64,000 nt of DNA from Shewanella canadensis (GTDB taxonomy: Bacteria; Pseudomonadota; Gammaproteobacteria; Enterobacterales; Shewanellaceae), in assembly GCF_003966225.1 (NCBI RefSeq), contig NZ_RXNU01000001.1, positions 372,001 through 436,000 of the forward strand. The letters are read 5' to 3'. Positions 28,471-37,856 of the stretch are shown here, piece after piece. Numbering within the stretch: position 1 is the first letter of the stretch; the number at the start of each line of letters is the position of its first letter. A model generated the notes under the pieces. It did not search any database. It worked only from the letters and a program-made list of their open reading frames with translations, and was not told the origin of the DNA. A program made the translations under genes and the position numbers.

Positions 28471-29484
28471 ATGTCATCGCAAAGCAGGCCAACAAAAACT
28501 ATGTCATCTACTCTGACCTCAACGATTAACCGTACCTTCTCTATCGCTCCTATGCTGGATTGGACCGATCGCCATTATCGTTATATGGCGCGTCTTATGT
28601 CAGCCGAGCTATTGCTGTATACGGAGATGGTCACGACGGGGGCGATTATCCATGGTAAAGGCGATTACCTTGCTTACAATAGCGAGGAGCACCCATTGGC
28701 GCTTCAGCTTGGTGGCTCCAATGCCCATGACTTGGCGATTTGCGCTAAACTCGCGGCAGATAGAGGCTATGATGAGATAAACCTGAATGTAGGTTGTCCG
28801 TCCGACAGGGTTCAGAGTGGTCGTTTCGGGGCCTGTCTTATGGCCGAGCCTAAACTTGTTGCCGAGTGCGTAACGGCGATGCGAGAGGTCGTGGATATTC
28901 CTGTGACGGTAAAGACACGTATCGGGATCGATGAGCAGGACAGTTACCCATTTCTTACTGAGTTTGTAGAGACTGTTCGCGACGCGGGTTGCGACACGTT
29001 TATCGTGCATGCCAGAAAGGCGTGGTTGCAGGGGTTAAGCCCAAAAGAGAACAGGGAGATCCCTCCATTAGATTACGATCGCGTCTACCAACTTAAACAA
29101 GATTATCCGGAGTTGAGCATCTCAATCAATGGTGGTGTTAAGTCCCTCGATGAGTGCCGTACTCATTTAGCTAAGCTCGATGGTGTGATGGTGGGGCGTG
29201 AAGCCTATCAAAACCCTTATATGTTAGCCGAAGTGGATCAGCAACTCTGCGGTAGTGACAGACCCGTTTTGAGTAGAGATGCTGTTTTAGAGAAATTTAT
29301 TCCTTATATAGAGAAACACCTCCAATTGGGTGGTCGTTTGAACCATATCAGTCGTCATATGACTGGTTTGTTTCAGGGAGAGCCGGGTTCTCGTGTCTGG
29401 AGACGATATATTAGTGAAAATGCGCATAAACCTGGCGCTGGAATCGAAGTCATTGAACAAGCAAGAAAAAACATGAGTATTTAG
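28471..29484 (+). CDS. dusA: tRNA-dihydrouridine(20/20a) synthase DusA
   Basis: A 337-residue flavoenzyme that reduces U20/U20a in the tRNA D-loop. It has the family start [19 protein letters not shown], the catalytic cysteine in [12 protein letters not shown], and [26 protein letters not shown]. Start taken at ATG 28471; a second in-frame ATG at 28501 also lies before the conserved core, and neither has a strong ribosome site, so the N-terminus is uncertain. The 5' leader can fold. A terminator follows. Confidence 0.95.
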   Translation: MSSQSRPTKTMSSTLTSTINRTFSIAPMLDWTDRHYRYMARLMSAELLLYTEMVTTGAIIHGKGDYLAYNSEEHPLALQLGGSNAHDLAICAKLAADRGYDEINLNVGCPSDRVQSGRFGACLMAEPKLVAECVTAMREVVDIPVTVKTRIGIDEQDSYPFLTEFVETVRDAGCDTFIVHARKAWLQGLSPKENREIPPLDYDRVYQLKQDYPELSISINGGVKSLDECRTHLAKLDGVMVGREAYQNPYMLAEVDQQLCGSDRPVLSRDAVLEKFIPYIEKHLQLGGRLNHISRHMTGLFQGEPGSRVWRRYISENAHKPGAGIEVIEQARKNMSI

Positions 29485-29502
29485 TTTTCCTTTTGCCTTA
29501 AT

Positions 29503-29529
29503 TCACCGCCTTTATGGCGGTTTTTTTGT
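29503..29529 (+). terminator. dusA terminator
   Basis: ACCGCC-TTTAT-GGCGGT stem with TTTTTTTG, 20 bp after the dusA stop. Confidence 0.92.
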
Positions 29530-29696
29530 TTTTCAGCCTTAAGTTAATCCTGCTCTTATTCCTCTTAGTAATTTTAACCAGCCCATGGTGAAATTTACTA
29601 AAAGACTATCAATATATTCAGGTTATTTGTTTTTAAAATGTTGCCTGGAGTTATTAAATCCTTATTTATCAGTGTCTTTTTATGTTTCTAAAAAGT

Positions 29697-29712
29697 TGGC
29701 ACGCTACTCGCA
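29697..29712 (+). promoter_or_regulatory. Sigma-54-like promoter of the PspC operon
   Basis: TTGGCACGCTACTCGCA matches the -24/-12 consensus TGGCACG-N4-TTGCW with one mismatch and correct GG-GC spacing. It lies about 55 bp upstream of the first gene. Psp genes elsewhere use sigma-54 with PspF, which supports the match. Confidence 0.65.
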
Positions 29713-29767
29713 GTACCTTCTATGTAAAGAGACTAGGTCATAAGACATCACTGAAAAGGAAAGCATC

Positions 29768-30064
29768 ATGTTTAATTCAACTTTAAGTCAAATCGCAAAA
29801 GTATCATTAGCCGCTGCAGTACTAATGGGAGCAAGTGTAAGTGCCCATGCTGATACGCTTATTCCCACCGATCTTACCAGCAACATAGAGCAAAATATCT
29901 CTGCACAGATGCAAGATATGATGCAGCTAGCTCAAAGAGAGTTGAGCATGTCACTGCAGGCACAGTTATCAGAAGCCATGTTTGAAGTAGATGCAGAAGA
30001 TGAAACCCAGCTAGCTAATGAGAAGAATGAGCAGGCGATCACCAGTGCGATGGTAAAGGAGTAA
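29768..30064 (+). CDS. Small secreted protein of a Psp-like operon, unknown function
   Basis: A 98-residue protein with a clear signal peptide ending SAHA (residue ~28). The mature part is acidic and helical (SNIEQNISAQMQDMMQLAQRELSMSLQAQLSEAMFEV), able to form an amphipathic coiled coil. No family is recognised. It is the first gene behind the sigma-54-like promoter, followed by a 35-codon gene after 2 bp and then by a PspC gene. Periplasmic localisation is likely. Confidence 0.7.
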   Translation: MFNSTLSQIAKVSLAAAVLMGASVSAHADTLIPTDLTSNIEQNISAQMQDMMQLAQRELSMSLQAQLSEAMFEVDAEDETQLANEKNEQAITSAMVKE

Positions 30065-30066
30065 TT

Positions 30067-30174
30067 ATGTGGCTCACTTCAGAAATCGCGGCTCTGTTAT
30101 TGACCCCTGTATTTGGTTTTACTCTTTGTGCCGTACTGATCTGCACATTCAGGTGGGATAGGGTTAATGATTGA
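30067..30174 (+). CDS. 35-residue membrane microprotein in the PspC operon
   Basis: MWLTSEIAALLLTPVFGFTLCAVLICTFRWDRVND: one membrane helix (about residues 7-27) and a charged tail. A perfect AAGGAG site ends 5 nt before the ATG, within the end of the upstream gene, so it is translationally linked to it. No family is recognised, but the excellent ribosome site and operon position make it likely real. Confidence 0.7.
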   Translation: MWLTSEIAALLLTPVFGFTLCAVLICTFRWDRVND

Positions 30175-30214
30175 TTGTCGCTTAGCCGTAATACTTATTT
30201 AACCGGGAGGAAGC

Positions 30215-30433
30215 ATGAGTAGCATTAGTTCAATGGATAAGTTGATATCACGTTTGAAGCAGCCAAAAAGTTTGATATGTGGCGTGGCAGCCATGATGGC
30301 GGATAAGTTTAATTGGTCATGTTTATGGACGCGAGTGGTCTGGGCTGCACTGGTATTGATGAACCCGGCTATGGGCTTGCTTATCTATTTTGTTCTCGCA
30401 TTGGTTTTACCTAAGTGGGAAAGAAATTTTTGA
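30215..30433 (+). CDS. PspC domain protein
   Basis: A 72-residue protein fitting the PspC domain: RLKQPKSLICGVAAMMADKFNWSCLWTRVVWAALVLMNPAMGLLIYFVLALVLPKW. In phage-shock systems PspC is an inner membrane sensor that binds PspA. Here the protein is just the membrane domain, without the C-terminal extension of E. coli PspC, and no PspA or PspB gene is adjacent. A GGGAGGA site precedes the ATG. Confidence 0.88.
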   Translation: MSSISSMDKLISRLKQPKSLICGVAAMMADKFNWSCLWTRVVWAALVLMNPAMGLLIYFVLALVLPKWERNF

Positions 30434-30453
30434 AAGCTCAGAGAAGATTAAAA

Positions 30454-30807
30454 ATGAAAAAAATTTTGGATCTCTTCATTGGGATCGGTATCGCCATTTT
30501 GGCAACAACGCTTTTAATTGCGGCGGTACAAACCTGGGGAACGACTCAATTCCTGACCGGAACCTTGTTGAGCGTTGAACCACTGTTTTGGATGGATATG
30601 AGTGTATGGGCAGTGGTCCTTACCTTGGGAATCGTTTTACTTCTTATACTCTGGTTAACGATAGCATTTAGTTTTCTGGCGTTGGTTTCCGGGTTGTGCA
30701 TTACCTGTGCCTTAATTATGATATTTGCCGGATTCTCTCTTTTTTGGCCTGTATTACTGCTTATTCTTGCAGGATGGGGCGTCGGTCAAGCTAGCCAAGC
30801 TGACTAG
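30454..30807 (+). CDS. Four-helix membrane protein in the PspC operon
   Basis: A 117-residue protein that is almost entirely hydrophobic, with about four membrane helices and short loops. No family is recognised. It starts at ATG 30454 after GAGAAG; an in-frame GTG at 30415 overlaps the pspC gene end and is less likely. Fourth gene of the putative sigma-54 operon, probably an envelope-stress membrane protein. Confidence 0.65.
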   Translation: MKKILDLFIGIGIAILATTLLIAAVQTWGTTQFLTGTLLSVEPLFWMDMSVWAVVLTLGIVLLLILWLTIAFSFLALVSGLCITCALIMIFAGFSLFWPVLLLILAGWGVGQASQAD

Positions 30808-30872
30808 CTACCACTCGCTTCAAACTATAGAACCCTTAGCGTTAGAAGACTTAGTTAACCTAACTCACACGT

Positions 30873-31613
30873 TTACGCTTTATTAAGAAAAGCCTTAAAG
30901 CGGTTTTTAGCCTCATCACTTTTCAACCTGACTGCAAACTGCTCCAGTTCCCGCTCCATCTGTTTTCGTACAAGATCTTTATTGGGACGCAAAAGTTCAC
31001 GGGTAGCCTGTAGAGCTTGAGGTGGTTGATTGGCAAGTTTGACAGCCTTAGCTAGTGCATAGTCGAATATCTCGCCTTCTGAAACAACTTCATTGACTAT
31101 GTTAAGAACATTGGCGGTATTGGCATCGAAACATTCACCCAGTAACAATAGCTCTGCGGCTTTCTGTGGCCCAACGAGTTGTGGCAGTAATAAGCTTGCA
31201 CCCGCTTCAGGAACCAAGGCGAGGTTAACAAAGGGTAGCTGAAACTTTGCACTTGGGTCTGCATAGACAAGATCACAATGTAGCAGCACAGTGGTTCCAA
31301 TACCTACTGCAGGGCCCGTCACTGCGGCAACTAATGGCTTCTTGAGATCCAATAGGCTGAACAGGAAACGAAATGCGGGATGTTTTGCGTCTAAGTTACT
31401 ATTTTTTAAAAAGTCTGCTACATCGTTACCAGAGGTAAAACAGTCTTGCTGTCCTTTGATTAAAAAGGCGTGAATAGCGTTGTCTGACTCACCTTGGATA
31501 AGGTATTCTGTGAGACTAGTATACATATCGAGGCTGAGCGCATTGCGCTTATCTGGTCTATTGATAGTAATGATTCTGACGCCTTGCTCATCCTGAACCT
31601 GAATTGTACTCAT
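30873..31613 (-). CDS. Enoyl-CoA hydratase/isomerase family protein
   Basis: A 246-residue crotonase-fold protein. The oxyanion-hole signatures are visible: NRPDKRNALSLDMY, SGNDVADFL (the SGxD type) and AVTGPAVGIGTTVLLHCDLVYADPSAKFQLPF. The second catalytic glutamate region reads VNLALVPEAGASLLLPQLVG. The substrate, hydratase or isomerase, cannot be told; crotonases with SGxD and Glu near PEAG often act as delta3-delta2 enoyl-CoA isomerases. It is divergent from the copper chaperone gene. Confidence 0.88.
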   Translation of the reverse strand: MSTIQVQDEQGVRIITINRPDKRNALSLDMYTSLTEYLIQGESDNAIHAFLIKGQQDCFTSGNDVADFLKNSNLDAKHPAFRFLFSLLDLKKPLVAAVTGPAVGIGTTVLLHCDLVYADPSAKFQLPFVNLALVPEAGASLLLPQLVGPQKAAELLLLGECFDANTANVLNIVNEVVSEGEIFDYALAKAVKLANQPPQALQATRELLRPNKDLVRKQMERELEQFAVRLKSDEAKNRFKAFLNKA

Positions 31614-31645
31614 TACGTTATTTCCTCTTAGACGAATGGGGTTAA

Positions 31646-32122
31646 ATGGAGTTTAATACATTGAAACGAATATTCAAACAAGCGTTTAATTTTCTGGTGT
31701 TGTCCTGTGCATCGTTTGCGAGTTTCGCCAATGTGGCATTGGTTGAGGGGCACGTGAGGGCTATGCCTGCCAGTGTGCCCAATACGGCGGCTTATTTTAC
31801 TCTTGAAAACCATGGTCCGCAGCGTCAACTCGTGGCTGTAAAAGCCGATTTTGTAAAAGAGGCACAGCTTCACACCATTATTGAAGAAGATGGCATGGTC
31901 AAAATGCGCCAGGTCGAAAGTTTTAATATTCCGCAGCACGGCACACTGACTCTAATGGAGTCGGGAAATCATGTGATGTTGCTGGGATTGAAACAACCAT
32001 TAGTCTCGGGGGCATCGGTTGACTTAACTCTTAAGTTTGATGATGGCAGTGAACTACCGATTAGCCTAATGGTGAGCAAGCAGGATATGGCAAAAATGAA
32101 AGGCCATGCACACCACCATTGA
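31646..32122 (+). CDS. Periplasmic copper chaperone PCu(A)C
   Basis: A 158-residue exported protein (signal peptide ending ASFA). The copper-binding motif H-x10-M-x21-H-x-M fits exactly: His76, Met87, His109 and Met111. A C-terminal KGHAHHH tail may bind additional metal. PCu(A)C proteins deliver Cu(I) to the CuA/CuB sites of cytochrome oxidase, together with Sco proteins. The next gene is a DUF2333 protein 38 bp downstream. Confidence 0.9.
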   Translation: MEFNTLKRIFKQAFNFLVLSCASFASFANVALVEGHVRAMPASVPNTAAYFTLENHGPQRQLVAVKADFVKEAQLHTIIEEDGMVKMRQVESFNIPQHGTLTLMESGNHVMLLGLKQPLVSGASVDLTLKFDDGSELPISLMVSKQDMAKMKGHAHHH

Positions 32123-32160
32123 TAAGTAGTGTAAGTATTGGTCATACAGGAGTGTAACAG

Positions 32161-33132
32161 ATGCAAATGACATGGAAAAAAGGCGCCTTGATAGCGGCCT
32201 TGATAATTTTTATGGGTTATATCGTCAGCGTTTGGTGGAGTGTTGCACCAGAGGTATTAAGTCACCAGGAGTTAAAGTCTGAAACTGGCAATGAGGTCGT
32301 GGGATACTCGACAACCACCTCATTGATACTCACTATGGAGAAGCTACTCGATAAGAGTGGTGGTTGGTTATCCAATGATGTCATGCCTCCATCTGTATTT
32401 ATGGACAATATGCCGGCATTTGAATTTGGTGCACTCGAACAAGCCAGAGACTTGGCGTTGATTATGAGAAAAGAGTTTAGCCGCTCTCAATCTCAATCCG
32501 CTGCCGATAAAGATCTGTTAGCCGCGCACTCTAAGCTTAATATTGAACACACCAGCTGGCTGGTTCCGAGTGCCGAAGGTGAATACAGAGATGCGATTAA
32601 AGGATTAAAAGTTTATCGGGCTAAAATATCTGATCCAACCAATCAGGACGCCCAGTTTTATGCTCGCGCCGATAACCTTAATGAATGGTTGAAAGAGGTT
32701 CAAAAGCGCCTCGGCAGCATGTCGCAACGCCTGTCTGCAAGTGTGGGACAGGAACGATTGAATACTGATCTTGCCGGTGATAGCGAAGCAAGCCAATCGA
32801 CGCCTAACAATGCGAGTAATCAGATTAAGACGAGTTGGTGGAAAATTGACGATGTATTTTATGAAACACGTGGCGCGACATGGGCACTACTGAATTTTAT
32901 GAAGGCGATTGAAGTCGATTTTGCCGATGTTTTGAAAAAGAAGAATGCTGAAGTCAGTTTGCAACAAATTATTCGTGAACTGGAAGAGACACAACAATCT
33001 GTCTGGAGCCCCATGATCTTAAATGGTTCGGGCTTCGGCGTTGTCGCTAATCACTCTTTGGTGATGGCGAACTATATTTCCCGCGCTAATGCGGCTGTTA
33101 TCGATCTAACTAACTTATTGACTAAAGGTTAA
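32161..33132 (+). CDS. DUF2333 family inner membrane protein
   Basis: A 323-residue protein with one N-terminal membrane helix (GALIAALIIFMGYIVSVWW) and a large soluble helical domain in the periplasm. Motifs such as WWKIDDVFYETRGATWALLNFMKAIEVDF are typical of DUF2333. Function is unknown. The next gene, an outer membrane protein, starts 7 bp downstream, so they probably share a transcript. Confidence 0.82.
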   Translation: MQMTWKKGALIAALIIFMGYIVSVWWSVAPEVLSHQELKSETGNEVVGYSTTTSLILTMEKLLDKSGGWLSNDVMPPSVFMDNMPAFEFGALEQARDLALIMRKEFSRSQSQSAADKDLLAAHSKLNIEHTSWLVPSAEGEYRDAIKGLKVYRAKISDPTNQDAQFYARADNLNEWLKEVQKRLGSMSQRLSASVGQERLNTDLAGDSEASQSTPNNASNQIKTSWWKIDDVFYETRGATWALLNFMKAIEVDFADVLKKKNAEVSLQQIIRELEETQQSVWSPMILNGSGFGVVANHSLVMANYISRANAAVIDLTNLLTKG

Positions 33133-33139
33133 TTACATA

Positions 33140-33904
33140 ATGAAAAAAACATTACTTGCATGTGCCCTGCTTGGTTCACTGGCTGCTACCTCTGTTCAGG
33201 CTGCTTCACTGGTAGGATTTAAAGTCGGTGGTGATTACTGGAAGGCGGATACAAGTGGAACTTTTGCTGAAAATGGTCAACCGCAGCAAGACTTTAACTA
33301 TAGTTCTGATTCTCAGGGCAGTGTTTGGGTGGCCGTCGAGCACGGGATCCCACTCATTCCTAACTTCAAGATCCGTGAAAACAGTTTGGATTCGGGTGGT
33401 AATGCAAGTCTTGCAACGGGGACTACGATGAACTTCGGCGGTAAAGAGTTTACCGGTGATATCTCATCGAATACCGATCTCAGTAATACTGATTTCGTCC
33501 TCTATTATGAGCTGTTAGATAACGATATGGTGGCATTAGATTTAGGTGCCGCATATAAGAAGATGCATGGTTCGTTCCGTGTGAATCAATTAGATACTAA
33601 TGGTGTGTCTCGTCAAAACTCAGAGAAAGAGCTCGATAGCGGTATTGTGATGGCCTATGCCGATGCACAGGTTGGCGTTCCGGGTCTGGGTCTTTACGGT
33701 TTTGCCGAAGTGATGGTCGGTATCGATGAGTCCAGCGTCTATGATTACTCTGTAGGTTTAGGGTGGCAGTTTGATGGTACCGCGTTAGATACTAAGGTGC
33801 GCGTGGGTTACCGTGACTTTAGCTTCGATGTAAATGACTTCGATGGTGTGAGTACAAACTCACAGTTTAAGGGTTACTTCGCTGGTGTCGAACTGGTGTT
33901 CTAA
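33140..33904 (+). CDS. TIGR04219-type outer membrane beta-barrel protein
   Basis: A 254-residue protein with signal peptide (ends VQAA) and a barrel of about eight or more strands. The start SLVGFKVGGDYWKADTSGTF and the pattern GIPLIPNFKIRE are diagnostic of the TIGR04219 family. It ends GYFAGVELVF with the terminal Phe needed for BAM assembly. Function unknown. Terminator shared with tolC follows. Confidence 0.85.
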   Translation: MKKTLLACALLGSLAATSVQAASLVGFKVGGDYWKADTSGTFAENGQPQQDFNYSSDSQGSVWVAVEHGIPLIPNFKIRENSLDSGGNASLATGTTMNFGGKEFTGDISSNTDLSNTDFVLYYELLDNDMVALDLGAAYKKMHGSFRVNQLDTNGVSRQNSEKELDSGIVMAYADAQVGVPGLGLYGFAEVMVGIDESSVYDYSVGLGWQFDGTALDTKVRVGYRDFSFDVNDFDGVSTNSQFKGYFAGVELVF

Positions 33905-33909
33905 TTCTT

Positions 33910-33923
33910 ATACCGTTTGGTAT
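33910..33923. repeat. ATACC-GTTT-GGTAT palindrome
   Basis: Located 5 bp past the stop codon of the TIGR04219 gene; another member of the palindrome family found at 10876, 13323 and 55800. Confidence 0.5.
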
Positions 33924-33950
33924 TAAATATTTGCCAAATGTTTGAGTAAT

Positions 33951-33988
33951 AAAAACCGCCACTAACTGAGTTAGTGGCGGTTTTTTTA
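33951..33988. terminator. Bidirectional terminator between the convergent outer membrane protein gene and tolC
   Basis: AAAAACCGCCACTAAC-TGA-GTTAGTGGCGGTTTTT: a 16-bp perfect stem flanked by an A-run and a T-run, so it works in both directions. Confidence 0.93.
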
Positions 33989-34037
33989 TATTTATATCCA
34001 AACCGAGACCAGGCTTTAGCCTGGTCTAATCATCGAT

Positions 34038-35363
34038 TTATGGAGTTACAGCTTGTGCTGTCAGGCCGTTGTTGATCGCGATGACGTCATCTTCATTCAA
34101 GGTTCCGGCGGCTTGCTTAAGTGCCAGAATCGAGTTGATATAACCGTAACGCGCATCAGATAACTGACGCTTAGAATCATAGAGATCACGCGTTCGGTTC
34201 AGTACATCAACAATAGTACGGGTACCGACCTCGAAACCTGCTTGAGTCGCCTTCAAGGCGCTCTCTGAAGAGAGTACCGACTGCTCGTAAGCTTTAATCG
34301 AGCTGATTGAAGCGCCTACGTTGTTAAAGTTGTTGCGGACATCTTTAACGACCTTACGGTAGGTCTGTTCAAGCTTTTCACTTGCATCAACAAACTGATA
34401 CTGAGCTTGATTGACTTTTGATGTGACTTTAAAGCCTTCGAAAATAGGGATGCTTAGTGTCAGACCGACATTGGCATTATCAAAATCGCTTTTATCTTTA
34501 AGCTCGTCTTTCTGCTCAAGGTTAGTCGTATAGCCCGCATTTAAACTTAGCGAAGGCATGTGACCCGCTTTATAGAGGCTGATGGTCTCTTGAGCGATAT
34601 CTTTACCGATGCGCCTGGTCATCAGGTCGACACTGTTCGTCTCAGCCATTTTCAACCAGTCATTAGGTTGTGCAGGCGCTGGGGTGACCGCGGTGAAACG
34701 AGTGGTATCTAAGATATTGATAGACTTATGATCGATACCTGTAATTTCACGCAATGCTTCGTAGCTGTTGATCAACTGGTTTTCTGATAAAATTTCAGAG
34801 GCGCGAGCCAAGTCAAACTGAGCCTGAGCTTCGTGTACATCGGTAATGGCAGTCAGACCTACGGCAAATCTTTGCTTCGTCTGCTCTAGCTGACGTTCGA
34901 TAGCACGTTTCTCAGAACCCTTAAATTCGAAGTTATCTTTAGCCGATAAGACGTCGAAATAGGCACCGGATACTCGGATGATTAGCTTTTGCAGTTCCGA
35001 GGCATAAGCGGCATCGGCCTGAGAAGCCGCAAGCTCGGCTAAGCTTAGTCCTACCCATGCGCTGTGGTCGTAAATCACCTGATTCAGGGTGACACCGGCA
35101 TTCAGACCGCTGTTATATTCGCTTTCTGAAACATTAGTCCAACTTTTACCATAACCTACGCTTGCGCTGATGGTCGGAAGTAACGGCGCACGGTTTTCTT
35201 CAATCTGTTCGTACAGGGCATCTCGCTGAGCCTTTGCCTGTAAGGCTATAGGATCACTTGTTAGCGCTTGTTCGTAAATCTGCAATAAATCATCGGCCTG
35301 TACGGCTGACGTTGTGGCTGCAAGCGTTAAAGCTGCACATATCGTTCGGATCTTGAATTTCAT
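34038..35363 (-). CDS. tolC: Outer membrane efflux channel TolC
   Basis: A 441-residue protein with a signal peptide (ends TSAVQA) and two outer membrane efflux protein repeats of alternating long helices. It forms the trimeric exit duct for tripartite efflux and type I secretion. Characteristic segments include SASVGYGKSWTN, NQVIYDHSAWVGL and LNRTRDLYDSKRQLSDARYGYINSILALKQAAGTL. It is divergent from nudF as in E. coli. Confidence 0.95.
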   Translation of the reverse strand: MKFKIRTICAALTLAATTSAVQADDLLQIYEQALTSDPIALQAKAQRDALYEQIEENRAPLLPTISASVGYGKSWTNVSESEYNSGLNAGVTLNQVIYDHSAWVGLSLAELAASQADAAYASELQKLIIRVSGAYFDVLSAKDNFEFKGSEKRAIERQLEQTKQRFAVGLTAITDVHEAQAQFDLARASEILSENQLINSYEALREITGIDHKSINILDTTRFTAVTPAPAQPNDWLKMAETNSVDLMTRRIGKDIAQETISLYKAGHMPSLSLNAGYTTNLEQKDELKDKSDFDNANVGLTLSIPIFEGFKVTSKVNQAQYQFVDASEKLEQTYRKVVKDVRNNFNNVGASISSIKAYEQSVLSSESALKATQAGFEVGTRTIVDVLNRTRDLYDSKRQLSDARYGYINSILALKQAAGTLNEDDVIAINNGLTAQAVTP

Positions 35364-35678
35364 TAGTTGTCCTTTTTAGACAAAATCCTCCACTGGAGGA
35401 GCCATTTAACTTTTTATAGAGCTAAGTGATGCCTCACAAAACAACTGTAAGGCGGTTTGCGCTTCCCGACGCTTCCCGATACATCTAAACTTAATGACTA
35501 TTTCAATTAAGAGATAGATATTAAGAAATTACCTGTTTTTAAGTCAACTAAGAATTGTAACAGTTTTTGATTTTAATTATGCTTTTTCTGCCGACTTTAT
35601 CTTCACCATTTGTTTAGCGCTGTTTTTGGCTGCACATAATGGTTGATTACTGCAAAAACGATCCAATATGGAGTTCAG

Positions 35679-36287
35679 ATGAAACAAAAATATAGCCGTC
35701 AGGATGTCGAATTGTTAGAGAAAAAGACCATTTTTAAAGGTTTTTTTACCTTGGATGAATATCGGTTCAAGCATAGATTATTCGATGGTGGTTGGAGCGG
35801 TGAGATTGTCCGGGAAGTGTTTGAGAGGGGAGACGCTGTTATTGTGCTGCCCTATGATCCCATCACAGATCAGGTCATTTTAATCGAACAGATAAGGATC
35901 CCTGTATTGCGTTCGACCAAGACCCCCTGGTTGCTCGAATTGGTTGCAGGCATGATTGAGCCCGGGGAGTCCTCCTTAGATGTCGCGTCCAGAGAGCTTA
36001 TGGAGGAAGCCGGGATAAAAGCAAAGAGGATTGAGGAGATCGCGACGTATTTCTCCAGTCCGGGTGGCTCCAGTGAGAAATTGGATTTTTTCTGGGCTGA
36101 AGTTGATGCAAGCCTGGCGGAGGGAGTGCACGGAGTTTGCGATGAACATGAGGACATACTCGTTCATGTCATGGGGCGCGAGGAGGCTTTTGCTTTAGTG
36201 AAAGATGGTATAATCAATAATGCGTCTACAGTTATTGGACTGCAGTGGCTTGAGCTGAACTATAAAACTCTAAGTATCAAGCTTTAA
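35679..36287 (+). CDS. nudF: ADP-ribose diphosphatase NudF
   Basis: A 202-residue Nudix hydrolase. The Nudix box GMIEPGESSLDVASRELMEEAG fits GX5EX7REUXEEXGU. It cleaves ADP-ribose to AMP and ribose-5-phosphate. ATG 35679 has GGAG upstream and gives the E. coli-like start; an in-frame start at 35643 is less likely. First gene of the nudF-yqiB-cpdA-yqiA-parE group. Confidence 0.94.
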   Translation: MKQKYSRQDVELLEKKTIFKGFFTLDEYRFKHRLFDGGWSGEIVREVFERGDAVIVLPYDPITDQVILIEQIRIPVLRSTKTPWLLELVAGMIEPGESSLDVASRELMEEAGIKAKRIEEIATYFSSPGGSSEKLDFFWAEVDASLAEGVHGVCDEHEDILVHVMGREEAFALVKDGIINNASTVIGLQWLELNYKTLSIKL

Positions 36288-36358
36288 GTAGTAAGTTTTA
36301 GGTGGTCAGTATTAAAGGCTAATGCCTTGAGCGTAAATCAAACATTATTGAAAGAGAA

Positions 36359-36814
36359 ATGCCAGTGAGTAAGACAGCATGTAGCTTAAATCCTAAGAGG
36401 TATCGGCCTGATGTAAACAGGTTCTTATCTCTTTGCGGCCGAAATTATTTCTACATTTTGCGTTGGCTACCCTCTGAAGCGAGGCAAGGTGATGTCTGGC
36501 AAGTTGAGGGGGAGTTTGGTTGCCTCGTTGTGCGCTTACTCGAAAATACCAAGTATACCCAACTGATCGAGATCTCAAGAGAGCTGAGTCAATCTGATTA
36601 CGTCCACTCTCCACAGGTCTGTGTAAGAGTTTATCATGATGCTAAATTAGCAGAAGTGTTAACTAGTCGACAGATTTATCAATTGCGTCCGGTATATGAT
36701 TATCAAAATGTATGTATGCACCATCGTGATGAAAAGTATCAGGTCAATGCTTTTCTGGAAGAGTTATTAAAGATCGATAGCCACATGAGTGCGATTTGTT
36801 TGTCAGAATCTTAG
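36359..36814 (+). CDS. yqiB: DUF1249 family protein (YqiB)
   Basis: A 151-residue protein matching YqiB/DUF1249 by RYRPDVNRFLSLCGRNYFYILRWLP, VRVYHDAKLAEVL and HHRDEKYQVNAFLEELL. Function is unknown, but it is invariably next to nudF and cpdA in gammaproteobacteria. ATG 36359 taken; a GTG four codons later is possible. Confidence 0.9.
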   Translation: MPVSKTACSLNPKRYRPDVNRFLSLCGRNYFYILRWLPSEARQGDVWQVEGEFGCLVVRLLENTKYTQLIEISRELSQSDYVHSPQVCVRVYHDAKLAEVLTSRQIYQLRPVYDYQNVCMHHRDEKYQVNAFLEELLKIDSHMSAICLSES

Positions 36815-36823
36815 GGTTTAATT

Positions 36824-37663
36824 GTGTTAAAAGAGGCTATCTCTTATTCAATCGATGATAATGCGAGTGTGCGAGTCGTACAGATTACCGACCCACACCT
36901 GTTTGCCGATCCTGATGCTCAGCTGCTAGGAGTCAATACGGCTCAAAGTCTAGATGCGGTACTTAATACGATTAATGCCGTGCATTATCCTGCCGATTTT
37001 ATGTTGGCTACCGGGGATATCAGTCAAGACTATTCCGGCGAATCCTATCATAACTTTGTACGAGCCATTGCCCCCCTCGAGTTACCTTGTCATTATCTCC
37101 CGGGCAATCATGATGATCCTCGTATCATGCGTCTTAATATGCAGGGACCGAAGATTTTTGGTCAAAGAAGAATCTTAGCCGGAAATTGGCAGATCTTAAT
37201 GTTAGATTCTACGGTTCGGGGAAAGCCCGGTGGACACATGTCCGATAGTGAGATTGACATTATCAAGAGCGCCATCGCCGACCAACCCGATCGCTATACC
37301 TTGCTTGTAATGCATCATAATCCGATATTAGTTAATTGCGCTTGGCTGGATCAGCACTGTATGGATAACGGTAGCGATTTCATTGAGCAAGTGGCTGAAC
37401 TACCACAGGTAAAAGGATTGCTGTGGGGGCATGTACACCAAAAGTTGGACCAGAAACACCCTGGAAAGCATGGCATTATGCATTTGATGGCGACACCATC
37501 AACCTGTATTCAATTCAAGCCGAAATCTTCCTATTTCGCATTGGATGCCCTTCAACCCGGTTACCGATTGCTTGAACTAAAAGCGGACGGCACTATTTTA
37601 ACTAATATTTACAGGGTGCCTGGTGACAACTTCTCACCAGATAGAGATGCGAGTGGTTATTAG
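36824..37663 (+). CDS. cpdA: 3',5'-cyclic-AMP phosphodiesterase CpdA
   Basis: A 279-residue metallophosphoesterase. The metal ligands are in QITDPHLF, ATGDISQDYS, GNHDDPR, MHHNP and GHVHQ, all intact. CpdA degrades cAMP and so tunes CRP. Start is GTG 36824, 9 bp after the yqiB stop. The gene order is conserved with E. coli, supporting the name. Confidence 0.93.
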   Translation: MLKEAISYSIDDNASVRVVQITDPHLFADPDAQLLGVNTAQSLDAVLNTINAVHYPADFMLATGDISQDYSGESYHNFVRAIAPLELPCHYLPGNHDDPRIMRLNMQGPKIFGQRRILAGNWQILMLDSTVRGKPGGHMSDSEIDIIKSAIADQPDRYTLLVMHHNPILVNCAWLDQHCMDNGSDFIEQVAELPQVKGLLWGHVHQKLDQKHPGKHGIMHLMATPSTCIQFKPKSSYFALDALQPGYRLLELKADGTILTNIYRVPGDNFSPDRDASGY

Positions 37664-37856
37664 GCTGCTCGCAGAACAGGAGTAAAACATCAGGGAGGCG
37701 CCATTCCAGTCATCAAGGTTTCATATATGTTATCAATTTAGCGCCTTGAGCCGAGTTATTAGCCGCTAATACTTGGTAGAAACCTCAGCAAGTGTTAGCA
37801 TTCTATCGGTTGTTTACTGTATTTTTTTCGATGACTCCCACTGGTTGATCCATTGT

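Noticed and set aside
31628-31939. Minus-strand 103-codon frame over the copper chaperone gene
   Set aside because: It overlaps the PCu(A)C gene, whose copper ligands are exact; no support for the other strand.
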